This document shows positions 32,778-40,868 of a stretch of 50,953 nucleotides of DNA, piece by piece (the first letter of the stretch is position 1; every line of letters starts with the position of its first letter). Origin of the DNA: Limosilactobacillus kribbianus (lineage in GTDB: Bacteria; Bacillota; Bacilli; Lactobacillales; Lactobacillaceae); assembly GCF_026413145.1 (NCBI RefSeq), contig NZ_JAOVYZ010000008.1, positions 1-50,953 on the forward strand, written 5' to 3'. The notes below the pieces were generated by a model. The model saw only the letters and a list, made by a program, of their open reading frames with translations. It was not told the origin of the DNA and did not search any database. The position numbers were made by a program, and so were the translations under genes.

Positions 32778-33935
32778 ATGGACAGCTCATTCTTAAGCCA
32801 AGCTTATCAGCACCCGGCACCTAATATTCTGGCGGATGTCTGTGAACAGGCGGCTACGATGGATAACGTAATCGACTTATCGGTCGGTGATCCGAACTTT
32901 ACGACGCCAGAACCGATCATCGACGCGGCAATGAAGGCGGCCAAGGCGGGCCATACGCACTACACCGCCGCAATGGGGATGCCGGAACTGCGCCGTGCCG
33001 TCAGTAAGGATTACAACCAGCGCTTTGGCCTCGCATACAAGCCGGAGCAGGCGATGATCACGGTGGGGGCTGAGCACGCCCTCTTCATCGCGCTGAAGGC
33101 GGTGCTGGATCCCGGCGACGAAGTGATCGTTCCCGAGCCCTGCTTCTCTCCCTACATCGAGCAGGTTGAGATGTGCGGTGCCAAGCCGGTGGTGGTCGCC
33201 ACTAAGCCAGAGGACGGCTTTGCGATCACGGCCGCGGCGGTCGCCAAGGCGGTGACGAAGAAGACGAAGGGGATCATCATCAATTCGCCGAATAACCCAA
33301 CCGGAATGGTGATGATCCCGGACCAGCTGAAGGATCTTGCCCAGGTGGCAATTGAAAATAACCTGCTGATCTTCAGCGACGAGATCTATTATGATTACGT
33401 TCTGCCGGGTCACGAATTCGTCCCGATGGCCAAGTTCGCCCCCGAGAACACGGTGACAATCAACGGCTTTTCCAAGAGCTTTGCCATGACCGGCTGGCGG
33501 CTGGGCTACATCTTGGCACCGCAGTGGCTGACCGATGCGGCGGGGATGGTTAATGACGGCGTCACCTTCTCGGCACCGACTCCATCCCAATACGCCGCCC
33601 TCTACGCCATTCAGCATCACGACGAGCTGGCAAAACCAATTACGGCGGCTTTCGCTCAGCGTCTGCACTATCTGGAAACGGTCCTCAATCAACTCGATTG
33701 GCTGCAGGTCAGTCCGGTTGGTGGCAGCATCTACGCCTTTGTCGACATCCGACCGACCGGCTTGAATTCGGTTGACTTTGCTGACGCCTTGCTGAAGAAA
33801 GCAGGGATCCTGGTGGTACCGGGACTGGCGTTCGGCGCTGCCGGTGAGGACTTTGAACGAATCGCGGCCACCCAGCCGCTGGATGTGCTGGAAGAAGCGG
33901 TTGCGAAGATGAAAGAGCTGAAGTGGGAGGCCTGA
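32778..33935 (+). CDS. PLP-dependent class I/II aminotransferase
   Basis: Aspartate/aromatic aminotransferase fold (type I). The PLP-binding Lys is K233 in NGFSKSFAMTGWRLGY; SPNNPTG near residue 175, SDEIYYDY near 205 and the C-terminal phosphate/carboxylate Arg region (FERIAAT) are all in place. Length 385 residues. AAGGGGGG precedes the ATG. The next gene, a D-2-hydroxyacid dehydrogenase, begins two bases after this stop, so the pair likely converts an amino acid to a 2-oxo acid and then to a D-2-hydroxy acid. The amino acid is unknown; aromatic or branched-chain is most likely. Confidence 0.93.
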   Translation: MDSSFLSQAYQHPAPNILADVCEQAATMDNVIDLSVGDPNFTTPEPIIDAAMKAAKAGHTHYTAAMGMPELRRAVSKDYNQRFGLAYKPEQAMITVGAEHALFIALKAVLDPGDEVIVPEPCFSPYIEQVEMCGAKPVVVATKPEDGFAITAAAVAKAVTKKTKGIIINSPNNPTGMVMIPDQLKDLAQVAIENNLLIFSDEIYYDYVLPGHEFVPMAKFAPENTVTINGFSKSFAMTGWRLGYILAPQWLTDAAGMVNDGVTFSAPTPSQYAALYAIQHHDELAKPITAAFAQRLHYLETVLNQLDWLQVSPVGGSIYAFVDIRPTGLNSVDFADALLKKAGILVVPGLAFGAAGEDFERIAATQPLDVLEEAVAKMKELKWEA

Positions 33936-33937
33936 AG

Positions 33938-34924
33938 ATGAAAATTATCATGTACGCTGTCCTGGACGTCGAACGCCCCTTTATCAAGGCGTGGGCGGAA
34001 AAACACAACGTTGAAATTAAGTGCGTTACCGAGCGACTGACGCCGGAAACCGTCAAGTGGGCAGACGGTTACGACGGCATCGACTTCCAACAGACGCACA
34101 TGCTGGATGATTCGATTTATCCGACCCTCAAGGCGATGGGTTTTAAGCAGCTGACTGCCCGGATGGTGGGCTTGGACATGGTCAACGTTCCGCTGGCCAA
34201 GCAAAACGGCCTGATCGTTACCAACGTGCCGGCCTATTCGCCGCGGGCAATCGCCGAGATGGGGCTGACCCAGGCGCTGCGTCTGGTCCGTAAGCTCGGC
34301 TATTACGACCAGCGAATGGACAAGCTGGACTTCCGTTGGACCGGCCTGGAGAGCACCGAGATCTACAACTTGACCGTGGGGATCATCGGTGCCGGCAACA
34401 TTGGCGGGGCGACCGCCCGAATCTACTCGGCCCTCGGTGCCAACGTGATCGCCACCGATCCGGTCCACCACGCCGAACTCGAAGCCTACCTGAAATATAC
34501 CGACCTGGAGACGGTCCTGACCGAGTCGGACATCGTGACCATCCACACGCCACTGGATGACACCACGGTCAACATGCTGGACGCGGCGGCCTTTAAGAAG
34601 ATGAAGCCGACCGCCTATCTGATCAATATGGCCCGGGGTGGTCTGGTCAAGACGCCGGACCTGATTGCGGCCTTGCAAAATCACGAGATCGCGGGAGCCG
34701 CACTGGATACCCTGGCCGACGAGGTCCAATTCTTTGAAAAACAGGCCGAACCAGATGAGATTCCGGAAGACTACAAGACCTTGCGGGCGATGCCAAACGT
34801 CTTGATCTCCCCACACAGTGCCTTTTACACCAACACGGCGATGAAGAACATCGTCGAAATGGGCCTGGATGACGTCCTGGCCGTGCTGGAGGGTCGTCAT
34901 CCCCAATATGAAGTACTCTACTAA
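33938..34924 (+). CDS. D-2-hydroxyacid dehydrogenase
   Basis: NAD-dependent reduction of 2-oxo acids to D-2-hydroxy acids (D-lactate / D-hydroxyisocaproate dehydrogenase group). The triad is R233 (NMARGGLV), E262 (DTLADEVQF) and H293 (SPHSAFYT), with the spacing of lactobacillar D-LDH. The Rossmann motif is GIIGAGNIGGATARI near residue 147, and the acidic ATDP end of the second strand favours NAD over NADP. Length 328 residues. ATG at 33938 follows TGGGAGGCC that overlaps the upstream gene. It is coupled to the aminotransferase. Confidence 0.93.
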   Translation: MKIIMYAVLDVERPFIKAWAEKHNVEIKCVTERLTPETVKWADGYDGIDFQQTHMLDDSIYPTLKAMGFKQLTARMVGLDMVNVPLAKQNGLIVTNVPAYSPRAIAEMGLTQALRLVRKLGYYDQRMDKLDFRWTGLESTEIYNLTVGIIGAGNIGGATARIYSALGANVIATDPVHHAELEAYLKYTDLETVLTESDIVTIHTPLDDTTVNMLDAAAFKKMKPTAYLINMARGGLVKTPDLIAALQNHEIAGAALDTLADEVQFFEKQAEPDEIPEDYKTLRAMPNVLISPHSAFYTNTAMKNIVEMGLDDVLAVLEGRHPQYEVLY

Positions 34925-34935
34925 AAGACAAATGA

Positions 34936-35058
34936 ACGGAAAGCGAGCGTGATGAAATTGGGACGTGCCAACATCTAATTGCAAAGCTGCTTGAATCCTA
35001 CCGACGAGTCCTGGCAACCGATCAGACTGTCGTGGTGCTAACGGACTTTAGAAAGTAG
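34936..35058 (+). pseudogene. Short open remnant before the PfoR-like gene
   Basis: After the dehydrogenase stop a 40-codon frame reads TESERDEIGTCQHLIAKLL, then ESYRRVLATDQTVVVLTDFRK and TAG. It looks like protein but has no start codon or ribosome binding site, and no family is recognised. It may be the end of a deleted gene or chance. Confidence 0.25.
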
Positions 35059-35066
35059 GAATGAGT

Positions 35067-36128
35067 ATGACAAGCTTAAAAGAATACACAATGGGCGACT
35101 TTTGGAACCGGATCATGTCGGCGGTTGCGATGGCAATCGTGGTGGCGGTGACGCCAAGCGCGATTGTCGGGCCGCTATTCCAAGCCTTAGCCACGCACGG
35201 CGCCTTTTGGTCGGCCCTCAATACCGCCTGCAACATGGCTACCTATGCCGTTCCGGTGCTCTGCGGGGCACTGGCGGCCGGGCAATTCAATTTTACGATG
35301 ATTGAGCGGGCCAGCGTTGCCCTGGCAACCTTCCTTGGTTCAGGGGCGGTCAACTACTCGGCGAAGGGCGGGGGTACCTTCACCCTAGTCGGGATGGGGG
35401 ACCTGATCAACACGATCATCGTTACCGCCCTGGCCGTCTTCGCCATCTTCTTGATCCGGGACTACGTCGGCTCCTTTGCCATCATTTGGGATCCGATCGT
35501 GGCGACCTGCATCGTCGGTGGGATCGGGATGTTCATCTATCCCTACGTTCACCTGGTATCGACAACCGTCGGGGGAATCCTGAATTCCTTCACTAATTTG
35601 CAGCCGGTTCTGATGTGCACCCTATTAGGGATGGCCTTTGCCGTCATCATCGCAACGCCACTGTCGACGGTTGGTCTGGCCTACGCCTTTGGCATCACCG
35701 GGATTGCCGGCGGTGCCTCCTCGGTTGGTGTTAGCGCCTGTTTCCTTGCCGTTGCCTATGCCTGTTCCAAGGTCAACGGCAAGGGGGTCGTGGTGGCAAT
35801 GGTCTTTGGCTCGGTCAAGATGATGCTGGCCAATTTCCTTAAACACCCGCAAATGCTGATCCCACTGGCCATTACCGGTGCCCTGACTGGTTTCACCGAT
35901 TCCTTCATCCAGGTCAAGAATGTGGCCGCGGATGCCGGCTTCGGGATTCCGGTTGGGCCGATCAATGCCTACACATTGATGTCCGGTAGCGTGGGCACAA
36001 AGCTTTTGACGATCGCCCTGATCTACTTTATTCTGCCGACCATCTACGGGATCCTGGCTTACTACCTATGTACGCACGTCTTTCATTTCATCAAGGATGA
36101 ATACTGGAAGGTGGATTTAGATAAATAA
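35067..36128 (+). CDS. PfoR / EIIC-like membrane transporter
   Basis: Multi-pass membrane protein of the PTS_EIIC_2 (PF13303 type) group, which includes PfoR. It has about nine hydrophobic segments and the Gly-rich loops GSGAVNYSAKGGGTFTLVG near residue 90 and GIPVGPINAYTLMSG near residue 290. No EIIA or EIIB domain is attached and none is encoded nearby, so sugar phosphotransfer is not shown; it may move an organic acid or another solute. ATG 35067 is six bases after AGGA; ATG 35061 is too close. It may export or import the product of the preceding two genes. Confidence 0.85.
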   Translation: MTSLKEYTMGDFWNRIMSAVAMAIVVAVTPSAIVGPLFQALATHGAFWSALNTACNMATYAVPVLCGALAAGQFNFTMIERASVALATFLGSGAVNYSAKGGGTFTLVGMGDLINTIIVTALAVFAIFLIRDYVGSFAIIWDPIVATCIVGGIGMFIYPYVHLVSTTVGGILNSFTNLQPVLMCTLLGMAFAVIIATPLSTVGLAYAFGITGIAGGASSVGVSACFLAVAYACSKVNGKGVVVAMVFGSVKMMLANFLKHPQMLIPLAITGALTGFTDSFIQVKNVAADAGFGIPVGPINAYTLMSGSVGTKLLTIALIYFILPTIYGILAYYLCTHVFHFIKDEYWKVDLDK

Positions 36129-36166
36129 AAAATGATCGTTGAGATTACAACTCAACGATCATTTTC
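36129..36166. terminator. Shared terminator with a 15-bp perfect stem
   Basis: AAAATGATCGTTGAG (36129-36143) pairs with CTCAACGATCATTTT (36151-36165), serving the PfoR-like gene and the feo operon on the other strand. Confidence 0.9.
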
Positions 36167-36168
36167 AT

Positions 36169-36327
36169 TTATGCGTGTTTCTTTCTGGCCAGACGCTTAA
36201 TTTCGCAGTCATACGAGCAGGCGGCGCACCGGCCAGACTTTTTGCTGCGGCGGAAATTGTTGACGATGATGCCGATTGCTAAGGCGGCAATCCCGACAAT
36301 GATCAAAACGTTAATCAAGACTTGCAC
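36169..36327 (-). CDS. FeoB-associated Cys-rich membrane protein
   Basis: A 52-residue protein starting with GTG at 36327, after TTAGGAGGAATTATTAAAA. It has one N-terminal membrane segment (VLINVLIIVGIAALAIGIIV), a basic stretch FRRSKKSG, then the Cys cluster C34-x2-C37-x3-C41 (CAACSYDC) and a basic tail. This matches the FeoB_associated family, thought to help iron delivery at the membrane. It lies 15 bases after feoB in the same direction, so the operon is feoA-feoB-this gene. It is too short for the usual gene threshold. Confidence 0.88.
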   Translation of the reverse strand: MQVLINVLIIVGIAALAIGIIVNNFRRSKKSGRCAACSYDCEIKRLARKKHA

Positions 36328-36342
36328 TTTTAATAATTCCTC

Positions 36343-38331
36343 CTAAACGATCAATAGGGCAATGTGATAGGTCAGAAAAGCGACCAGGTAGGCGATGCCA
36401 AGGCTAGAAAACATCGAATAGATCATCCACCAGGTCGAGCCGGTCTCCTGCTTAATAGTGGCCATCGTCGCAAAACACGGGGCGTAAAGCAGGATGAAAA
36501 CCAGCAGGGCGTAGGCACCGGCCGGGGACATGAAGGGTCCGAGGGCGGCGATCAGGAAGGCCTTGCTGCTGGTGTGAAACATCACCATCATGCTGGAGGT
36601 GATGACTTCCTTGGCCAGAATCCCGGTGAAGAGGGCGGAGATGACTTGCCAGTGGGCAAAACCCACGGGACGAAAAAGCGGCATTAACCATCGGCCCAGG
36701 TCGGCCGCAAAGCTGCGGGTCGAGTCGGTCACGAATCCGCTGGTGCCAAAACTAGATAAGAACCAGATTAAAACGGTCCCGGCAAAGATGATCGTGCCGG
36801 CCTTGTGAATAAAGCCCTTGCCTTTGTCCCAGGTGCCGTGCCAGATGATGTCCGGACGGGGCAAGTGGTATTCGGGTAATTCGATCACGAAGACCGAGCC
36901 CTGCCGGACGTGGAAGGCGACCTGGTAACACTTGGCAACTAAGAGGGCCACCGCAATTCCCAAGAAGTAGACCGACAAAACAATCAGGGCCTGGTGGCGC
37001 GGGAAGAAGGCGGCAACGACCAAGCTGTAAATGGGCAGCCGGGCGGAACAGCTCATGAAGGGCATGATCAGGGTGGTGACCAGCCGCTCCTTGGGTTGTT
37101 CGATCGTCCGGGCTGCCATGATCCCGGTGACGTTGCAGCCAAAGCCGATAATTAGCGGGATGAAGGCCTTGCCGTTAAGCCCAATCAGCTGCATTAACCG
37201 GTCGGTCACCAGTGCCGCCCGGGCCATGTAACCCGAGTCTTCCAGAATCGAGATGCAGGCGAAGAGCATGAAAATTTGCGGGATAAAGGCGAGCACCCCG
37301 CCGACTCCCGCGATGGTCCCGTTGACTACGAGGGACCGCAGGGCGGGCAGGGCTCCGGCCTGAATCAGGAGGTGATTGGCGGTCGTCGAGACGGGTCCTG
37401 AGAGAAAACCATCGAGCATGTCGGAAAGCGGGGTCCCGACCCAGTCGAACGAGAGCTTAAACATGATGAAGAAGATCAAGGCGAAGATCAGCGGTCCCCA
37501 GACGGGGTGGGTCACCACCCGATCGACCCGACTGGTGAGGTGGTGGTCGTGACTGTTACCCACCGGCTTCCGGGCTGCCTTGATGGTTTGCTCAATGAAG
37601 TTCTGGCGGGCGGCAAAGATCCGATCGGCGAAGCCCTGCTGGTCGTAGTAGCGTTGCTGACTGAGCAATGGCTGGAGATTTTTGTCGGTCGCATATTTCC
37701 GAATCGCCTTGTTTTGATTGATGAACTGGATCGCCAGCCAGTGAGCGGTGGTTGCAGAATAGTGATAATCGGCTACCAGCGCTTCTTCGGCCTGACGGAT
37801 TGCCTGCTCAATCATTGGTGGGTAGTTGATCGCCAGGCGCTTAGTAGGACGTTGCCGGTACTCAATCGCCGCCTTGCGAACGTCCGCCACGCCTTTCTTG
37901 CTGCGAGCATTGGTTTCGATGATTGCACAGCCGAGACGTTGCTGGAGGATTGCCAGGTCATAATCGTACCCGGTTCGCCGCAAATCGTCGACCATATTTA
38001 AGACGAGGACGGTCGGCCGGGCAAGCTCTAAGGCCTCAATCGTCAGCAAGAGGTTGCGCTGGAGCTGGCTAGCGTTAGTGATGTTCAAAATCAGGTCCGG
38101 CTGGTTCTGCATCAGGTAGGTGGCGACCACGGATTCGTCTTTGGTGAGGGGATCTAACGAGTAGACCCCCGGTAGATCAACGAGGGTGACGTCCGCATCT
38201 TTGAGCTGCCCCTGTTTCTTTTCGACGGTTACCCCAGCCCAATTGCCGACGTATTCATACTTATTAGTGAGGGAATTAAAAAGGGTCATCTTCCCCGTGT
38301 TCGGATTGCCAATTAGTGCAACGGTTGCCAT
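36343..38331 (-). CDS. feoB: Ferrous iron transporter FeoB, with Met in the P-loop
   Basis: Main ferrous iron permease with a cytosolic G-protein domain and membrane core. G1 reads GNPNTGKMT (residues 8-16): the Ser/Thr that follows the P-loop Lys and binds Mg is Met15 (codon ATG at 38289-38287; ACG would be Thr). G2 is NWAGVTVEKK, G3 DLPGVYSL, G4 LNMVDD. The gate-type motifs of the core are seen (PFMSCSARLPIY, FGCNVTGIMAARTI). Length 662 residues, normal. The P-loop change predicts weak GTP hydrolysis. Start ATG is three bases after feoA. Confidence 0.94.
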   Translation of the reverse strand: MATVALIGNPNTGKMTLFNSLTNKYEYVGNWAGVTVEKKQGQLKDADVTLVDLPGVYSLDPLTKDESVVATYLMQNQPDLILNITNASQLQRNLLLTIEALELARPTVLVLNMVDDLRRTGYDYDLAILQQRLGCAIIETNARSKKGVADVRKAAIEYRQRPTKRLAINYPPMIEQAIRQAEEALVADYHYSATTAHWLAIQFINQNKAIRKYATDKNLQPLLSQQRYYDQQGFADRIFAARQNFIEQTIKAARKPVGNSHDHHLTSRVDRVVTHPVWGPLIFALIFFIMFKLSFDWVGTPLSDMLDGFLSGPVSTTANHLLIQAGALPALRSLVVNGTIAGVGGVLAFIPQIFMLFACISILEDSGYMARAALVTDRLMQLIGLNGKAFIPLIIGFGCNVTGIMAARTIEQPKERLVTTLIMPFMSCSARLPIYSLVVAAFFPRHQALIVLSVYFLGIAVALLVAKCYQVAFHVRQGSVFVIELPEYHLPRPDIIWHGTWDKGKGFIHKAGTIIFAGTVLIWFLSSFGTSGFVTDSTRSFAADLGRWLMPLFRPVGFAHWQVISALFTGILAKEVITSSMMVMFHTSSKAFLIAALGPFMSPAGAYALLVFILLYAPCFATMATIKQETGSTWWMIYSMFSSLGIAYLVAFLTYHIALLIV

Positions 38332-38333
38332 GC

Positions 38334-38537
38334 CTATTCCTCCGCAAGTAATCGAGCAAAGACCCGGTAACGCAGGCCAATTCGCTGGTGGTGGGCCTCA
38401 ATAATTACCGGTCCGTGGAAGGGATAACGTTGAATAACCTGCATCCGACAACCGACGCAAAGGCCGAGGTTGTGAAGCCGGCTGATAGTGGGCTCGTTAA
38501 CCCCCTTAAAAGATTGAAGAATGTATTCCTGCTGCAT
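38334..38537 (-). CDS. feoA: Ferrous iron transport protein A (FeoA)
   Basis: Small SH3-like partner of FeoB (67 residues). It begins MQQEYILQSFKG and has the typical RLHNLGLCVGCRMQVIQRYPFHGPVIIE block. ATG at 38537 follows AAAGGGGTGC; the frame extends 10 codons further but has no site there. It is followed two bases later by feoB. Confidence 0.9.
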   Translation of the reverse strand: MQQEYILQSFKGVNEPTISRLHNLGLCVGCRMQVIQRYPFHGPVIIEAHHQRIGLRYRVFARLLAEE

Positions 38538-38690
38538 GCTAGCACCCCTTTGTTTAATTGTTGACAAACATTATTAAATATTCCAAAATTATATAAAGAA
38601 ATAATGCTATCTTGTATTATACGCGCGAATTTACGTCAGCGGAAGCGGTTTTAAGAATTCTGTTGAAACTATTTTAATCTCTCGATCGTT

Positions 38691-38699
38691 TGCTATAAT
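38691..38699 (+). promoter_or_regulatory. Extended -10 promoter of the suf operon
   Basis: TGC TATAAT (38691-38699), 71 bases before the sufC start; the -35 is poor, as expected for an extended -10 promoter. Confidence 0.55.
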
Positions 38700-38769
38700 A
38701 TAAAATAGCTGATTTTACTAATTTCCAATAAGTATATTTGGAATGACTATTATGCCAGGAGGAATATTG

Positions 38770-39567
38770 ATGGCAACGCTAGAAGTTAAAGATTTACACG
38801 TTTCAGTTCAGGACGAAGAAAAGAAGCAGGAAAAGGAGATCCTCAAGGGAGTCAACCTGAAGATGAGCACGGGTGAAATCCATGCCATCATGGGTCCTAA
38901 TGGTACTGGGAAGTCGACCCTTTCGCAGACAATCATGGGCCAACCGAGTTACCACGTCACTCAGGGAGATATTCTGCTGAATGGTGAGAGCATTCTGGAC
39001 ATGCCGGTAGACGAACGGGCGCGCAAGGGACTCTTCCTTGCCATGCAGTACCCGGCTGAAATTCAAGGGGTCACCAACGCCGAATTTTTGCGGGCCGCGA
39101 TCAACGCCCGTCGGCCGGAAGACGACCAGATTTCGGTAATGGACTTTCTTAAAAAGCTGGACAAGAATCTTAAGTTGCTGGACATGAGTGAATCAATGAC
39201 TGAGCGGTACCTCAACGAGGGCTTCTCCGGTGGTGAAAAGAAGCGGAACGAAATTCTTCAGTTGCTGATGATTGAACCAAGCTTTGCCCTCCTGGACGAA
39301 ATTGACTCCGGCCTGGACATCGATGCCCTGAAGGTTGTTGCCAAGGGAGTTAACTCAATGCGTGGGGACAATTTTGGTTCCTTGATCATCACCCACTACC
39401 AGCGGTTGCTGAACTACATCGTGCCGGACACGGTTCACGTCATGATGGATGGCCGGATCGTCAAGACCGGGGGCCCCGAACTGGCTAAGAAGCTGGAAGA
39501 CGAGGGGTATGCCGGCCTGCGGGACGAATTAGGGCTGAACATTAAACTCGTCGATGATGAAGACTAG
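38770..39567 (+). CDS. sufC: Fe-S cluster assembly ATPase SufC
   Basis: ABC-type ATPase of the SufBCD scaffold. Walker A is G42-T50 (GPNGTGKST), the signature FSGGEKKRNEI is near residue 152, Walker B with DEIDSGLD near 175. At residues 15-23 it carries a charged insertion (DEEKKQEKE) relative to typical SufC. ATG at 38770 follows CCAGGAGGAATATTG. Length 265 residues. First gene of sufC-D-S-U-B. Confidence 0.96.
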   Translation: MATLEVKDLHVSVQDEEKKQEKEILKGVNLKMSTGEIHAIMGPNGTGKSTLSQTIMGQPSYHVTQGDILLNGESILDMPVDERARKGLFLAMQYPAEIQGVTNAEFLRAAINARRPEDDQISVMDFLKKLDKNLKLLDMSESMTERYLNEGFSGGEKKRNEILQLLMIEPSFALLDEIDSGLDIDALKVVAKGVNSMRGDNFGSLIITHYQRLLNYIVPDTVHVMMDGRIVKTGGPELAKKLEDEGYAGLRDELGLNIKLVDDED

Positions 39568-39578
39568 GGGGCACTTTC

Positions 39579-40868
39579 ATGACTGAATTAGAACAAGCGC
39601 GAGCTCAACTCGAAGCAGCCAGCCAGGAAAACCAGGAGCCGGCTACGCTCACCCAGCATCGGCTGGCGGCCCGGGATTTAATGGAAAAGCTTCGCCTGCC
39701 GCGGATGCAGCGCTTTAATTACCAGAATTGGCCACTAATTAGCGACCAGCCACTGACCTGGCTGCGGTCCGATGAAAAGCAAGTGCCAGCTACTAACAAG
39801 GATGATGAAGTGATCAAAGTAACCCAATTTGGGCAGACCACCATTCACTTGCACATCCCTGATCAGCTGCGTGAAAAAGGGGTAATCTTAACTGATATTT
39901 TTACGGCCGCGCGGGAGCATGCCGATCTTTTTGATCGCTACTTCATGTCCGCTATTAAGCCGGAAGAAAACCTTTTGACGGCCTATCACGCTGCCTACCT
40001 CAACGCCGGTCTCTTCCTTTACGTGCCCAAGGGAGTGGTGATCGATAAGCCGATCGAGGCGGAACTGATCCAGGACAATACCCAGTCTGCACCGCTGCTT
40101 TCCCACATTTTGGTGATCGCGGACCGCAACAGCAAGGTTAAGTTTATCCAACACCTCTCTGCGGTTGGGAATGTCGACAACGCCGCTAACATGATGATTG
40201 AGCTGGTCGCAAAGGAAAACAGTGAGATTGACTTCTCCTCATTAGACGAGTTGAATGAGCATTCCCATACCTACTTCAAGCGTCGCGCGGATATCGGCAG
40301 GGATGCCCACGTCGAATGGGCGGTGGGTATTATGAACGATGGCGACACGGTTGGCGACATGGATTCCGAATTGCTCGGCGAGGGTGGCTATGCCAATTCC
40401 AAGATGATTGCTGTTACCACCGGCGAGCAGAAGGTCGGGATCAACAACCGGGTTACCAACCGGGGCAAGCACACCACCGGGTTGATCAACCAGCGGGGCG
40501 TTATTCTGGAAGATTCTGAACTGATCTTCAACGGGATCGGTCAGATCATTCACGGCGCCCACGGCTCTAAGGCCGACCAACAAAATCGGGTGCTGATCAT
40601 GTCTCCACAAGCGCGTGGGGATGCTAACCCGATCCTGTTGATTGACGAAAATGATGTTGAAGCTGGCCATGCCGCCAGCGTTGGCCCCGTTGATCCCCAC
40701 CAGATGTACTACCTGATGAGCCGGGGGATTCCGCGTCCCCAGGCCCAACGGATGGTTATCCGGGGCTTCTTGGGTGCCGTGCTCAACGCTATTCCGTCCA
40801 AGGATGTTCGTAAGCAGATGATTGATATTCTAGAAAGGAAGCTTGCTAATGGCCAACAATATCAATAA
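39579..40868 (+). CDS. sufD: Fe-S cluster assembly protein SufD
   Basis: SufD scaffold subunit, 429 residues, with the SufBD core beta-helix: LNAGLFLYVPKGVVIDKPIEA near residue 133-153, GQIIHGAHGSKADQQ near 320, VEAGHAASVGPVDPHQMYYL near 355. The C-terminal His-rich VGPVDPHQ is typical. The start follows TAGGGGGCAC. The last 20 bases overlap the sufS start, so translation is coupled. Confidence 0.94.
   Translation: MTELEQARAQLEAASQENQEPATLTQHRLAARDLMEKLRLPRMQRFNYQNWPLISDQPLTWLRSDEKQVPATNKDDEVIKVTQFGQTTIHLHIPDQLREKGVILTDIFTAAREHADLFDRYFMSAIKPEENLLTAYHAAYLNAGLFLYVPKGVVIDKPIEAELIQDNTQSAPLLSHILVIADRNSKVKFIQHLSAVGNVDNAANMMIELVAKENSEIDFSSLDELNEHSHTYFKRRADIGRDAHVEWAVGIMNDGDTVGDMDSELLGEGGYANSKMIAVTTGEQKVGINNRVTNRGKHTTGLINQRGVILEDSELIFNGIGQIIHGAHGSKADQQNRVLIMSPQARGDANPILLIDENDVEAGHAASVGPVDPHQMYYLMSRGIPRPQAQRMVIRGFLGAVLNAIPSKDVRKQMIDILERKLANGQQYQ

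Noticed and set aside
32877-33692. 271-codon minus-strand frame
   Set aside because: Antisense shadow of the aminotransferase gene; Arg/His/Gly-rich composition without motifs.
33731-35017. 428-codon open frame on the minus strand
   Set aside because: It lies opposite the aminotransferase and D-2-hydroxyacid dehydrogenase genes, both complete with catalytic residues. GC-rich codons produce long antisense frames; there is no ribosome binding site and no recognisable domain.
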